A DNA stretch of 48,133 nt, taken from assembly GCA_013365365.1 (NCBI GenBank), contig JABVXU010000417.1:1-48133 (forward strand), in the 5' to 3' direction. The position numbers and the translations under genes were made by a program. Of the stretch, positions 1 to 11,740 are shown piece after piece (position 1 is the first letter of the stretch; every line of letters begins with the position of its first letter). The notes beneath the pieces were generated by a model, which had not been told where the DNA came from, did not search any database, and saw only the letters and a program-made list of their open reading frames with translations. This stretch comes from Cruorifilaria tuberocauda. Its lineage: Eukaryota; Nematoda; Chromadorea; Rhabditida; Onchocercidae.

Positions 1-2675
1 CAATAACGATATCTGTCAGGGCCAGGGTAAAAGGGAATTGAATTTACCCTGTGATAACCAATCACACTCCTTAATACAAAGTCTTAGCAATGGTAGGAGG
101 TTGGGACCTTTTTTATCCTGGAGGAGGGAGGACCCTTGAAGTTAGAAGAAGACCATTAAAGTCGTATAATTTGACCTTATAACATTAATTAGAAACAAAG
201 GATGGCGTTAACAAAGCTTGTATAACCTCAAACATACATTTAGCTTATAATAACAAATCCGAACAAGGGGTTACATCGACACAGTTTATAGACATGGAGC
301 TAACAAGAATAATTTGAAGAACAAATGATTTCGTTACCCTTCATTTCCTCGCTTTTCCAGCGACACATAATCTTTGAAAAGATCAGTTCAAGAGTGTTTT
401 CCGGACATATTATATCACAGTCAAACATACATCTAAAAAGTAGACTAGACTATGTAGTTTTAATCTGACTGCATAAACAAGAACTGATTTCTATTTCGAG
501 TAGATTAGATACCCATGAGAGTGTTGCAACTGAAATGACAAAAGAGAGAACCTGCAAGATTGCAATACAAAACAAATGATGATAATGTTATAATCAATCC
601 GTCGTACCAATCCATCCCATAGTTGCTAAACTGAAAATTAATGATTGCAATGTTTTTCCTCTCCCAGACAATATTAGTGTTGTAAAATTGATAACTCGAC
701 AGTCGAACATTTCATTTTTTTTCCACTACATGAAGTTAGGCAAAGTTTCGAATAACATTTAAATACGATGTTGTAGCAATTTTGTAGCAATTTCACGAAT
801 TCCACACATTAGAAATTATCGAACAGTAGATTTTGATTTCTAATTTACAAAAATTATCACCTTTTTACCGCATAAGCGTTGGCAAGCGAATTCAGTAGCC
901 TTTTATAATAGACTTCCATTAAATCCTTTCATTATTAATCATTATTTAAAAATCATTAAATCTACTGTCATTTGGATTATAAACATTGGACGATATAGTC
1001 ATGCATGTGAAAGGAATAATAGAAATAATATTGAAATAGAGAAGGGGAAATAAAATTGAGAAATCAATGAGAAACCAATGGAGCGAAGACTTCTTTCTCG
1101 AATTGACAGCAACAGAAAACAGTAAAATTCATGGAAACAACACTTAAATGATACGTAATATAGGAATCGTTTAATCATAAAGTATAGTGCCAATTGTGAA
1201 GAGATCAATTTATTCTTTCATTGTATAAATAGCCAGAAATCAAAAATTTCAGGTGATGATTCAAATTCTGTTGCAATAGCAATCGCAGAATTTGGATGAA
1301 AAAGTTTTTTAGCATTAAGGTCAGCATGCACTACCACTATAAATTTATGGATTGTAGAGGCATGTTGATTTCCAAAAAAAAAGACCAGGAAATTTAACTC
1401 TTATCTCATTTTCATTCAAATTAGTATCGGAAAATCCCGAAATAATTTCGCTCATTATATAATTAACCGAATTTATTAAACTAAATTTTAATGCTTAGAA
1501 TTTTGTGAATGATTATTGGTAGAATGTAAAGCATTTTTAATTGGCATTTGAAGCAGATATTCCCATTGTTCTAATTTTCATCCAACTATTCCATTGTTTT
1601 AGAGATAATTTGTACTGCAGTGCTTATTCTATGCTACCGCTTATCTTTGTTTAAAATAACTATTCAATTACCATAACGCCAATACTTCTTTGTTCCATCT
1701 TTATCCATCTTTGATCAAACCCATTTCTTACAGTTTGGTAAATCTGCTCCTTACAAAATCTTATCCAGACAATGACTTTGTCACTACAGTGATCAACCGA
1801 AGTCGTCTTCACCAAAGAGGGCTTCCTAAGATCTTTAATCTTCAATCAGACAATTCTACTGCTTTATCCTTCGCGACTCAACCTAACAATTCAACTTTGT
1901 TCCAAATTATTGCTGTAATCTCCACCTTTATTAATAAAATATTTCCTTAGCCTGTTCTTCACCTGACATTTCAACAAACGAGGAATTGTCCTACTAACCT
2001 AAGGAACAACCTCGTAATAAATAAATTGTCCGTGAATCAACCAAATCAAAAACTACCTAATTCAAATTTTTCACGACAGTGTGAAAAGATTTTTAACATG
2101 GTCTAGAATGTGATTTGTCCTAATTCAAGCTCAAAATAAGTGAGGTATATAGCCCCGAGCTGCGAAAATTTAGGATTGCGCATTAAAAATAACTATGTCT
2201 TTCATTTCCACGAATGCCTCTGTCTTTTCAAATAATGGAAAAGTGAGAGTGAAGAAAATGAATACGTTTGCATCACGTTTCTACTACTTTAATTCTCCAA
2301 ATTTTTTCGCATGAATAATATCAGTTTCTTCCTTACTTACATCTTTCAAAAGAGTTAATTAGCTTCTCTTTAAAATTCTCTCAACAAGCCTGCTTGTAAT
2401 AAAAATATGAATGTTTGTATGATGAATTTTGGAGAACATATGGATTTCATGTTTCAGAATGATTAATTGCTATCACTGCCGATTTTTAGGGTCGATATGA
2501 TTTCTCTTTCGAGGTCAAAATCTATTTTATCAAGCGCTCATTTTCTTCTGATATTCATGAAAATTCGATAAGAATAAAGTTCTGAACCAATGAATTATAT
2601 TGACGTGAATATATTAAAACAGCTGTACCTATTATAACACAGCTGATATTAAATTATACCAATTATACGAATCTG
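1..2675. other. Gene-free AT-rich flank, left edge
   Basis: No reading frame here looks like protein: the open frames are short, start at weak codons and have no flanking splice consensus that joins them into a gene. The first 370 bases carry one copy of a dispersed repeat (separate entry). The rest is AT-rich with nothing recognisable. It lies more than 9 kb upstream of apl-1, so it may be distal intergenic DNA or the far end of that gene's regulatory region; nothing in it decides between these. Confidence 0.6.
105..365. repeat. Dispersed repeat family, copy 1
   Basis: This stretch is recognisably similar, over about 250 bp, to 24010-24300 in the same window. Shared landmarks occur in the same order: a GAGGAGGGAGGA core (120s here, 24030s there), CGTATAATTT, a CTTAYAAYRTTAATT block followed by AACAAAGGAT, then CATACATTTAGCTTA, then a GAAGAACAAA block and a CCTC-rich end. 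Spacing varies by small indels. The copies are diverged, so this is an old repeat. I see no coding capacity and no clear terminal inverted repeat on this copy. Confidence 0.7.
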
Positions 2676-3340
2676 TCCCCGCTCCTCTGTCCTCCCGCGG
2701 ATATTCAGGTGGAAGGGTCCGTGTATTCATTCATTATTCACCGCTCCTCTCTCCCTGTCTAGCGACAGAGAGCAAGGCAACAGGGGTCAATGTTTCTGTT
2801 GTGTTTAAATACATTCGGTCGTAGCTAGCTACGCGATGCTCTGCCAGCACACAGCAAACGAGCAGACAGACAGAGGGTCATAGAGATACACATAGTATGT
2901 TTTGCCTTTACTGCATCTGCACAGAGATGAGATGCTGTGCGCAAAGTGTGGCGCAGATGGGAAGAGTGAAAGAGTGTAGTGATGCTATCGAATTTTTGAG
3001 CCTTGAAATTGCATGCGTGCAAATTTGCGTGCGCGTTCAGTTCGGTCTCCCAGTTTTTCGATGTTTACTTACATTTTTTGTTACTGTTACTGTTACGCAA
3101 TGTATGAGTAGAAGTGATGCTGACTGTTCTGATGTGCAAACTGTCTTTCCTTCTCTCTGCAACGGTCTTGCTGGAATGACTGGGGACGCATCCCGATCTC
3201 CCGGTCCGGCTTTTCCACTCCCTCCCCCGATATCTGCCATATCCCTGAGCGCGCCTCACTGCTGCTTCTTATTACCACTGCAATCATAACAACCAGCTTT
3301 GGCGTCCTGTGCAATTCCTGTCCGTCACAGCGCTTCCTAT
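2676..3340. promoter_or_regulatory. GC-richer island, possible promoter or enhancer
   Basis: Base composition changes sharply: this ~660 bp block is far less AT-rich than anything around it, with CCGCTCCTC repeated (near 2678 and 2740), CG dinucleotides, CTCTCTCC tracts and a 14-bp perfect palindrome CGTAGCTAGCTACG at 2820-2833. A 130-codon open frame (2897-3289, +) runs through it, but its translation is Cys-rich and unlike any family I know; a long frame is expected by chance where AT-rich stops are scarce. No gene start can be tied to it; the nearest supported gene, apl-1, begins about 8.4 kb downstream on the same strand. A distal promoter or enhancer is a guess. Confidence 0.35.
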
Positions 3341-4654
3341 TCAGACATTTCATACTCTTCTTTAAGACATTTCATTCCTTCTTATCTCGATGTTTTTTTC
3401 CTCTCCATAAAATCGTTTCTTAGCAGAACATCCAGGTGACCTCTTGTTTAATTTTTGTTTAAATGTAATGGCTGCAAATGCGAATTCAATTTTCTGCCTG
3501 AAATCCTTGTACTGTTTCGCAGCGATTGGTTTTGTTTTTCGTGCATGAATCGAGCAAAACAACGAAACAGTAAGAGAATTTCAGGTCCTTTTGTACACGT
3601 CTCACCTTTAGCTGAGATTAATCGCTATCGGTTGGATGTTCTCAAGGATCTCCAACACCTCTTAGATGTTACTATTTTATTTCATTTGAAAGAACAATGT
3701 AACATACTTCAGTGAAGTTAGATAGTTTTTTCCTTTAAGAATGTTCTTGAAAAATTGATGGAAGGAACGTAATCTATGGCATCTGAAGCAAATGAAATAT
3801 TTAAAAATAAGAGGATTATAAGTTTGGATTTCTTTTTTGTTTTCTTTTTTTTTTTTTTTTTTAATACTGCAAAATGTGTTAGCTTACAAGAGATGAGTCG
3901 TAAGCTGACATAACGAGAGTTTTATTCTGAAGAAGCGCTGAAGTTTTCTTCAGAATCGATGTTCCCGGATGGTAGCGGAGAAACCGATCGCTTTGCACAG
4001 ACAGATGGATATGCAAAGAATTGATTTCTTTTAGCTATATTAATATGTACTTTCATTCCAGTGGTCCTACCTTGCACTTTCTTTTCTGTTCTGTTTATAA
4101 AATGCAATAAGCTACTTAATTACATAAATGAGAGTAATTTGTCTCTCCCGTTGGCTACATTTTGATTAACTAGCTCAGCTAGTCTTTCTCTTACCCTTCT
4201 TTGTTTCTCTCTTTCCATCTCTTTCTCTACTTTCAGCTAGAAGAAGGGCAAGGAAGCCTACATTATAGCATCCTACCATGATAACTACCCAACCTTGTTT
4301 ACAATATGTATTACAATCAGGAAATTTGAACATTTGAATGAATTTTTGGGAAGTTTATGAATTGCAATGTTCTGTTCTGCATACACAATAATCGCATTAC
4401 CTGTTTTTCGGATTTGGTAAGCTTTGTCTATAGAGAAAAGTGCGTATTTTTGCAAGTATTGATTGGTATCAACATGCCGTGCCAAATGGGTAAAAAATAT
4501 GAACTATAAAAACGCCTAAATTTTTTCGAAAGCTGTAATGGAAATTGTAGTTTGTTTATGGGAAGTTATATGCTTTTGTAAGCATTTTATAAATTTCATT
4601 TTTAGTTAATTGTAGTAAAAAATGATCATACGCTGGAGAGCTAAAAAAGAAGGA

Positions 4655-4666
4655 GGGGGGGGGGGG
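4655..4666 (+). repeat. 12-base poly-G run
   Basis: An uninterrupted run of 12 G, preceded by AAGAAGGA, stands out in this AT-rich region. It may be a slippage-prone site or a base-calling weak point; no function can be inferred. Confidence 0.9.
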
Positions 4667-5965
4667 AATCTCAAATTATGGGGAATTTCAGTTGCATTGG
4701 AGATTGTGAAGACGTTTAGGTATGTAGAAAGATCGCAAAAATCTTACCTAAATATCATCAGAGTCCGATTGTATTTGAAATAATTCGGCTTTCCAACTTC
4801 TCTGGATGAATGATTAAGGTAAGATATTCCTCGTCAGTTACTTCATTTTTTTATTGAATTGAAAAGGATACGAAGTTATAATAGTTATATAGAGCTTGAT
4901 GATAGCGCGGCTTGGAATTAGATTGAATATTCATACGAATTTTAAGTTCTTAAATATCTGCTTTGATTAAATATCTGCTCTCCTTCCACCTATAGTTAAG
5001 TCTACAAGCAGGTCATACGGTAGAAAGAAATTTGTAGACAATATTTAGTGGTTGTTTGTTTCCGCTTTTTCGTAAAAAAATGGAAAAGTGAAATATCCAT
5101 AGTATATTGAAAATCTCGTCCTTATTGCGTCTTTTTTTCCTTTTAATTCAAAGAAAAGCAGCATCCTCTTTGTCAATTTCTTTTTTCTATTTTAAAAAAT
5201 GCTCAAAAATACGGTTTCCCGAAAAAAAGAAATAAATTTATCCTATTATTTGATATTAAATAACTCTTTGAATGAAACTATTTCGTTTTGTCCATTTTTT
5301 GGCTTAAGTTTTTAAATAGAATGTTATGTTAATGTTTCTGCGGGGTTTTATTCAAAGTATCTATTTTAAAGAGAAGTCATTTTCAGATCATAAATAATAT
5401 AGTGTTTGCTTAGATCAAATTGCTTCGAAAGTTTTCGGAAAAGGTTCTGTACGAAATAGAAAACAATCCGCTGTTTTGAAAAATTCTTCCGATGCTTCCC
5501 GGAACGGTGATGTTCCAGCATTTCTCAACTTTTGCCTTATTTATTAAAATTTGGGGAGTGACTGTCCGCACACAATAACTAGTACTGATCTATTCTCCTT
5601 ATATTAGTATTTCCAAAATTCAACACTAACTATTAATACAACAAAATGTTTAATTGTTGAGATTTATAGCGGAATCAAAAGGTTGCTATAATCCGACTAC
5701 CTTACTTTTGAAAAGTTCTTGGAAAGCACATTTTCATTTGCTTTTTGTGATTTATTTTACCAAATACCGTGAATGCTTTAATTGAAGGCAAAATTTGATT
5801 GCATTTTAGAATTTTTTTGCTAACTGAAACATCTCCCAATTTTTTGAAATTGTAGGCGGGAGTTAGAAGCATGAAAATTCAGACTAAAACTTTTTTTATT
5901 TGCTTCAATGGTTAGATTGTCGGAAAAATCTATCGCTGAATAATCATTTCAAATTTCATAATAAG

Positions 5966-6010
5966 GATAATAATAATAATAATAAATATAATAATAATAA
6001 TAATAAATAT
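5966..6010. repeat. AAT/ATA trinucleotide microsatellite
   Basis: Imperfect reiteration of TAA/AAT units with occasional ATAT interruptions. It is non-coding and likely to vary in length between individuals. Confidence 0.9.
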
Positions 6011-6033
6011 CATTTTTTTTAAAATATTTTTCG

Positions 6034-6087
6034 GTCAGTTTTCAACCTTCATATGAAATAGTCAATTTTCAACTTTCATATGAAATA
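6034..6087. repeat. Tandem duplication, 2 x 27 bp
   Basis: Two directly abutting 27-bp units, 6034-6060 and 6061-6087, both beginning GTCA and ending CATATGAAATA, differ at only two positions. It is a recent local duplication in non-coding DNA. Confidence 0.9.
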
Positions 6088-9000
6088 GGGGATGAGAAAA
6101 TATCTATTTAAAATTTGTTCTTGTCTGTTTTTTATCAGCAATCATTTGAAAAGCAATCCAAAAATAAACAGTTGGAATTTTTTAGTAGTCAAGATTTTTT
6201 ACAAATAACGACGGAATAACTGAAATTTTAGGGAATTTCAATGGGTTAAAGTGTTCTGGGATTTTAAAATCATTGTTTACTGAAACTATTGGGAAAGATG
6301 TTTGAAAGTATATGAATTTGGAGGGATGAAAAATTTGCAAAACTGATAGATTATTGGTGTATGAGCAGAGGTTATCATAATTAACATCAACTGTCTTCTA
6401 CTGTTTCCATCTTGATATACACATTTCGTGGTGATCTTGTTGAGTTGATGTTAGGGGGAAACGGTTGGATAGAAGGTCAGGACTCTGCATATGAATAGGA
6501 TCAATAAACTGTCACGCTCTGAAATCTCAGCATATTTTATTCTTGTCCCTTTAACTGGATGCTGTTAACATTTATTGTTCTTTTTAAATGTGTCTTGATG
6601 GATTGCTGAGAAAATTTGAATTATTCATTTAATGCAAGAATTCAAATATTTCCCTTTGATTAATGTTTATTTATATTTAAGGAAGCTGTTATATTGGAAA
6701 GTGTTTATTTGATTGTTTGGGCATGCAGAAAATAATATGTCTGTTTCGAGTCATTCAGTGCTATAGCAGTTATTAAGTTGGTTTTGAAAGAAAATTTCAT
6801 AGACCTTGTCGAATAAATCTTATTAGTTTTACATTTAATTAGGTTAGATTATTTAGTAAGAGTTTTCAGTCAATGAAAATCAAAAATGTCGTTCTTCAAT
6901 GAATGAGCCAATGTTTTTATATATTTATATTTCAATACAAAATTTGCTTCGAAGTTTGTTCTCATTTATGCTTTATTGTGAAATACAGTTTTTCACTTAA
7001 ATCTTACAATAATTTATTTATTCCAGCAGCTTATTATCGTATATTTTATAAATTGTTTTTACAAAAGTTATCCAATTCACAAAAATTAATGAAATTAGTT
7101 TCTAAAGGCTTCGAAGATTGAGATATGCATCATTGAGTCTCAAATGGCGCCATTTCAGTCATATTTTCCACAGTATGTATGAAATATTTGGGATAGTGAT
7201 AGAAAATGAAGTGAAAAGGAAAAAAATAAAAATGCTTATCAGTAGTGGGTTATTTGCTGAATGCGGTAAGGTGGTACGATTATCGTTCGCTTCATGCATT
7301 CAACACAGTCTTCCCTCCTCACAGATAAGAGTTGTTTGTGTCTGTGATGTGAAGGCATTGCGATGATGTATTACACTTTTTTGAAGAGAACATTCTACGG
7401 CTGCATAGAACAACTGCTCACTAGTGGAACAGAGAGAGGAGAGAGAGATAACATTTCCATATTTAATTTTTCTCATTTATCATCTCTGCAAACTGACTGG
7501 CTTTCATCTATCCCTATTCAATATTTCGCATGAATTAGTAGTCCCTGTTACTTGCAATCTGTCGTTAGCTGCTCTAATGGATGAAATTTCGTTTTCTTCT
7601 TTAGCTAAATTCTAAATTTTTATGCTATCATTATAGCAGATTTCATTTAAAATTAATCATTCGACCAATTCTCACTTTCATCCGAAATTGAAGAGAATTT
7701 AATTTAGTTCTTCAGTTGAAGCTTTTTTTAATTTTTCGCATCTAAAGCATTCGCCGTTTCATTGTTTACTTTTTTTTGCTCTGCATTTCTCCAAATTTTT
7801 CCTTTTTTCTGTCCAATGTTAATCTAATGTTAACATTTGAAGAGAATGCTTTCATTTATGTTTTTAAAGCTTGTTAATTGAGTACTGCATGTTTATCTAC
7901 AAAATTTTCGAAACTTTCCTCGAGACGTCCTTTGTATCTCAAGAATGAATCTCTGTGGACTTTATGAAAGTAATCAAAGTTCATTTTATTCTTCCCAGCC
8001 TTCTTTACAATTCTTATCAACTTCCCTATCACAAACCTTATCACTCTTTAGTGCTTCACTATCATCCCAATCGATTTCATACTCGAACAGTGGATACATT
8101 TCGAAATTTCTAGTGTTCCATGTTACTTACTTGATGTGCTTCAATTCTAACATTTCTTCATTGAAAACATGTTTGTACTGAGAAGATATGATTCTGTCAT
8201 TTCGAAAACATAGATGGAAAAACGATTTTTTTTTCTTTTGTTTTATTTATCTTCTCTATATGGAATTATGTTTGTATGCCTTTTCTGATATTTCTTAATG
8301 TATTATTGTATTATACGTAAAGGTTGAAATGAAATATTGTATTTGTTAAAAGTTATATGGTCTATTTTGTTTGACATGACTTCCTCCTGCAGAAGAATTT
8401 ATGGATAGTAAAATGTACGGATACTGCAGTTTAGTGACCTGAATTTCTTGAGACGCAGCGCAAATGTCATATTTATATTTCAGTAGTAGAAGAAATTATA
8501 CGGTATTTTATCAACTCAGCATACAAAAAAGCCACTAGGAAGATTGGTTTTGAAGTGGAAGAGTCGACAAGCATTGGCTGACTTGAGTGGTGCTGTTTGC
8601 CGCTCAAAAACAGGTATCGGCCATATATTGTTTTCCACTTCCATAATGTCGTTTTTCTCATCCTACCTCACGCTCGTTTCTGTTTTTCTGTTTTCTTCAT
8701 ACTTCATACTATTCTGTGTCATATTTTTGATTTATCAAGCTCTCCCTCCATTTCTGTTCCTTTTGATCCAACTTCAGTCTAGAAAGTGCACTTTTTATAG
8801 ACTTGAAGTTACTTCCAATCTCCTGCTTTATTTCTCAGGTAGTTGATAAATGCAGAAAAAAACAGGGTAGACTGGTAGTGAAGTAACACATCGTTTCTTC
8901 ATTTCATTAAATGAACAGTCTTGAAAATCTGAATTCGGGATTCGCAGACAAATAATTTATTTGACTTTGACTGGACACCGTCGAGTTATGCTATAGTTGG

Positions 9001-9216
9001 GTGAGAACGAACTCTCTGCTTGTCGTACAAGTCGACGTGAGTGCTCTATTCCAAACTGCTAGTAACAGCAATTAGTTAAAAAGGGGTAATTCCTCTAATT
9101 GTAAAAAAATAGAGCATAACGAAACTTTTGTACAATAGTAAACCGATATAGTATGAAGATTAAAGGTCATGGGATATGTGAATAATAAAAACAATTGAAA
9201 TGGCAATTGTATAAAT

Positions 9217-9302
9217 AATTAATCCTCCATCATCCCTTAAAGATGGTAATGAAACTGTGGTTAAAACAACGGTAAATTAATCATCAGTCATCCCTTTAAG
9301 AT
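9217..9302. repeat. Direct repeat, 28 bp, copies 58 bp apart
   Basis: Copies at 9217-9244 and 9275-9302 both read AATTAATC followed by a diverged CAT-rich core and CATCCC(T)TTAAGAT. The 30 bp between them are unrelated. Nothing coding is nearby. Confidence 0.75.
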
Positions 9303-9637
9303 TTTTTTTTGATGATAAAAGAAAAAATGAAGTGGCAATGAATTGAGATAGAACAAAGCATACGATCTGTTTTACCGCAAACTTTATTACATGAAAAAGA
9401 CATAGTGACAAATGAAATGAATAATAAAGTTATTTCTTTTTTGTGATCTTAATTTGCCTTCTACCAACTACTATTCATTTTGTGGATATTTCGAGCACAC
9501 TTAGCCAATTCTATGCAAATGCTACGAATGCATTTTTCAATTTTAAGGGAAAATTGTCAATTTCTCCTGCAGATATTTTAATCTTTTCGGATTATTTCGA
9601 AATATAAAACTTTCGCTTGAGTCACAGTGGTTTTTTT

Positions 9638-9660
9638 TGTTAGCGAAATCTTCGCTAACA
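9638..9660. repeat. Short perfect hairpin
   Basis: Two perfectly complementary 10-base arms, TGTTAGCGAA and TTCGCTAACA, flank the 3-base loop ATC, directly after an eight-T run. The arrangement resembles a stem-loop but lies in gene-free DNA; no function is inferred. Confidence 0.7.
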
Positions 9661-11726
9661 TCTATTTACTTTTCAGTCTCTGTCATCTATTCTCTTTAAT
9701 TATACACAGTAATCATTAGGTTTTCTCATCACTTTAACTTTTCATAGATCACTCTATGTTGAGCTTCGAAGAATTAGTTTTGTGAAAATTCAGCGTATCT
9801 GTAAATGACGGATGAAATTAAAGAACTGATAAATTCTCTTGGAAAGTTGCATAAATTTGTTAATAAGCATAAGACGAAAAACTAATGATTTAAATATTTC
9901 AGAAACCTCTAAATAGGACTAAATTTATGGGGAAGGCGATGCTCTTTAAGGATTTACTGGTTCATTTTAAATTTTAAGTTTTTTGCTATAATAAAGCAGA
10001 GCAAAATGAGGCGTGATGTGGTGATGATACAGTGCAGTATAAATCGTCAAACAGATTGGGTATTTTTTTATTTTAAAAGAGTTTTCAACAAACCTCGAAA
10101 TGTTTTGAAATATGGAAATATAGTATTCACAAATAATTAAGCAAGTTATCGATAATTGTTGCATTATCATTTAAATAATCGATGTAACAAAGGGATAGAA
10201 GTGTGTGGATGGTCGGATCTAAAGTAATAGCTAACTTAATAAGTAGATCCAAGCTTTTTCATTCTAAGTTACAGCCTAATGTTAATCAAACTTGAGACTG
10301 TTCAATTTGCCCAAAGCATTATTTAGGGAATGAAAGAAAAATAAGAAGTTATAGGAGTGGTGATAAATCTTGCAAGGAAGAGACCATACAACGATAGAAG
10401 TGGGTACAATGGAAGATAATCTGCGAGAAGACTGTGCAAAAGGTGCTCTATGCAAACATCAAGCGGGATGCGTACCATTCACGCATCGCAGGAAGAACAG
10501 ACATAACGAGTCTCTTTTCTGTTGCTTCTTTTCCCCATATTTGAGGTGTTAGTTGAAGAGTTGAGCAGTCCTGATAGCTGATTAGATAAATCGTAAATTG
10601 GCTCAAAATGTCGTTTAGTGAACTAGGATTGATACAGTCATTGAACTAAATAAAACCATAGTATTAATAATCAATAGTTCATGGTGTAAAACGTAATTGT
10701 ATAAAGGTAAGTGAATATTGAACATAACATGTAGAATCGTGTGAGATATAGTTTTATTAGTATGATTAGATAAGGGAGGGAATGTGTAATGTTATCCGAG
10801 TTGATTTCGTCAAACATTCTGTTTAACATTCCTCCTCCATTCCTGTTCTCTTTTCTCCCTCCTTTGCTGCAGAATTGATTGTAAAATTTTGTGGTAGCAA
10901 ACATCTTTGAATATGAGTAATAATCGCATGCATTTTAGATATTTATAATGGATTGCTGATTTTTTATCGGCGTTCATTTGTTTGCTTCTCGCTCCACTCA
11001 TTCATACCTGTAAGCTTAACCAATCGGTTAAGACTATGCCAATATTGTTGATTCTTTGATAGTAAATAAAAAATTACAGGTGGATGAGAAATTCCCCAGT
11101 ATACTTGCTTTTTTTTCTTGAGCTTAAGGATGCATTTATTGGTCAATTATTGATGATAATGCTGTTTCCTCATTGTTTATGCAAAGCTGACGCGATTTTC
11201 TCCCCATTAAAATGTAGGCTACTGCCCATTGGCTTTTATGTTGCACCGACAATGACGTTAGCTACGATGTGTATTATTAATCTCGTTGTTTTCTTAGAAA
11301 GATTCATAGTTTCAAGATAATTTCACTCTCTATAGCAAATTCTTCTAGTTCATTTTGAATTGCAGATTGTAAGAATTTAATTTCTACGACATTTAGTTAT
11401 TTTTCAAATAAGTTATTCGGTGTTTATTTTATATTTCTACGTGTGTACATCGTATATGTATAATGGGTAGGTGTAATGTAAGTATAAACACTGCCTGTTG
11501 TTATCTGATGATATATGAAGTAGTTATTGGAAGTTCTGGATGCGAAATTACGATCATTAAAAGTAGCTTTATCCTTTATATCTTATCAAATAGTTTACAC
11601 CGCTTTAAACAGTATTTTATATTTTTACCCAGTGCAGTGTGTTTAACAGTTTGTTTTGAACTTGTGAATCTAGTAACGACATTTATTGCGTTTGAATTTC
11701 GTTATTTTAATGTGTTGTTTATGGAA

Positions 11727-11740
11727 ATTTTTGCAGAAAT
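11727..11740 (+). promoter_or_regulatory. apl-1: Probable trans-splice acceptor of apl-1
   Basis: The sequence AAATTTTTGCAG ends at 11736, only four bases (AAAT) before the start codon at 11741. A strong nematode 3' splice site this close to an ATG, with no coding exon visible upstream, is the usual signature of spliced-leader addition. An upstream non-coding exon joined by ordinary splicing is the alternative. Confidence 0.75.

Larger units (their letters stand above)
3341..11726. other. Long gene-free region upstream of apl-1
   Basis: About 8.4 kb of AT-rich DNA without a supportable gene. It contains a poly-T run near 3843-3862, a 12-G run at 4655-4666, an AAT/ATA microsatellite near 5966-6010, a tandem 27-bp duplication at 6034-6087, a spaced 28-bp duplication at 9217-9302 and a short perfect hairpin at 9638-9660. 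Open frames of 60-100 codons (for example 3455-3715, 8544-8846, 11084-11320) lack consistent splice context or recognisable domains and look like chance. In C. elegans apl-1 is regulated by extended upstream sequence, so part of this region may be regulatory; the sequence itself does not prove it. Confidence 0.55.

Noticed and set aside
2897..3289. 130-codon open frame on the + strand
   Set aside because: It coincides with a GC-richer island where stop codons are rarer by chance. The translation is unlike any family I know, and overlapping frames on the other strand are equally open.
3455..3715. Open frame beginning MFKCNGCKC with spaced cysteines, zinc-finger-like
   Set aside because: The cysteine spacing fits no finger family, there is no splice context and no neighbouring exon; probably chance.
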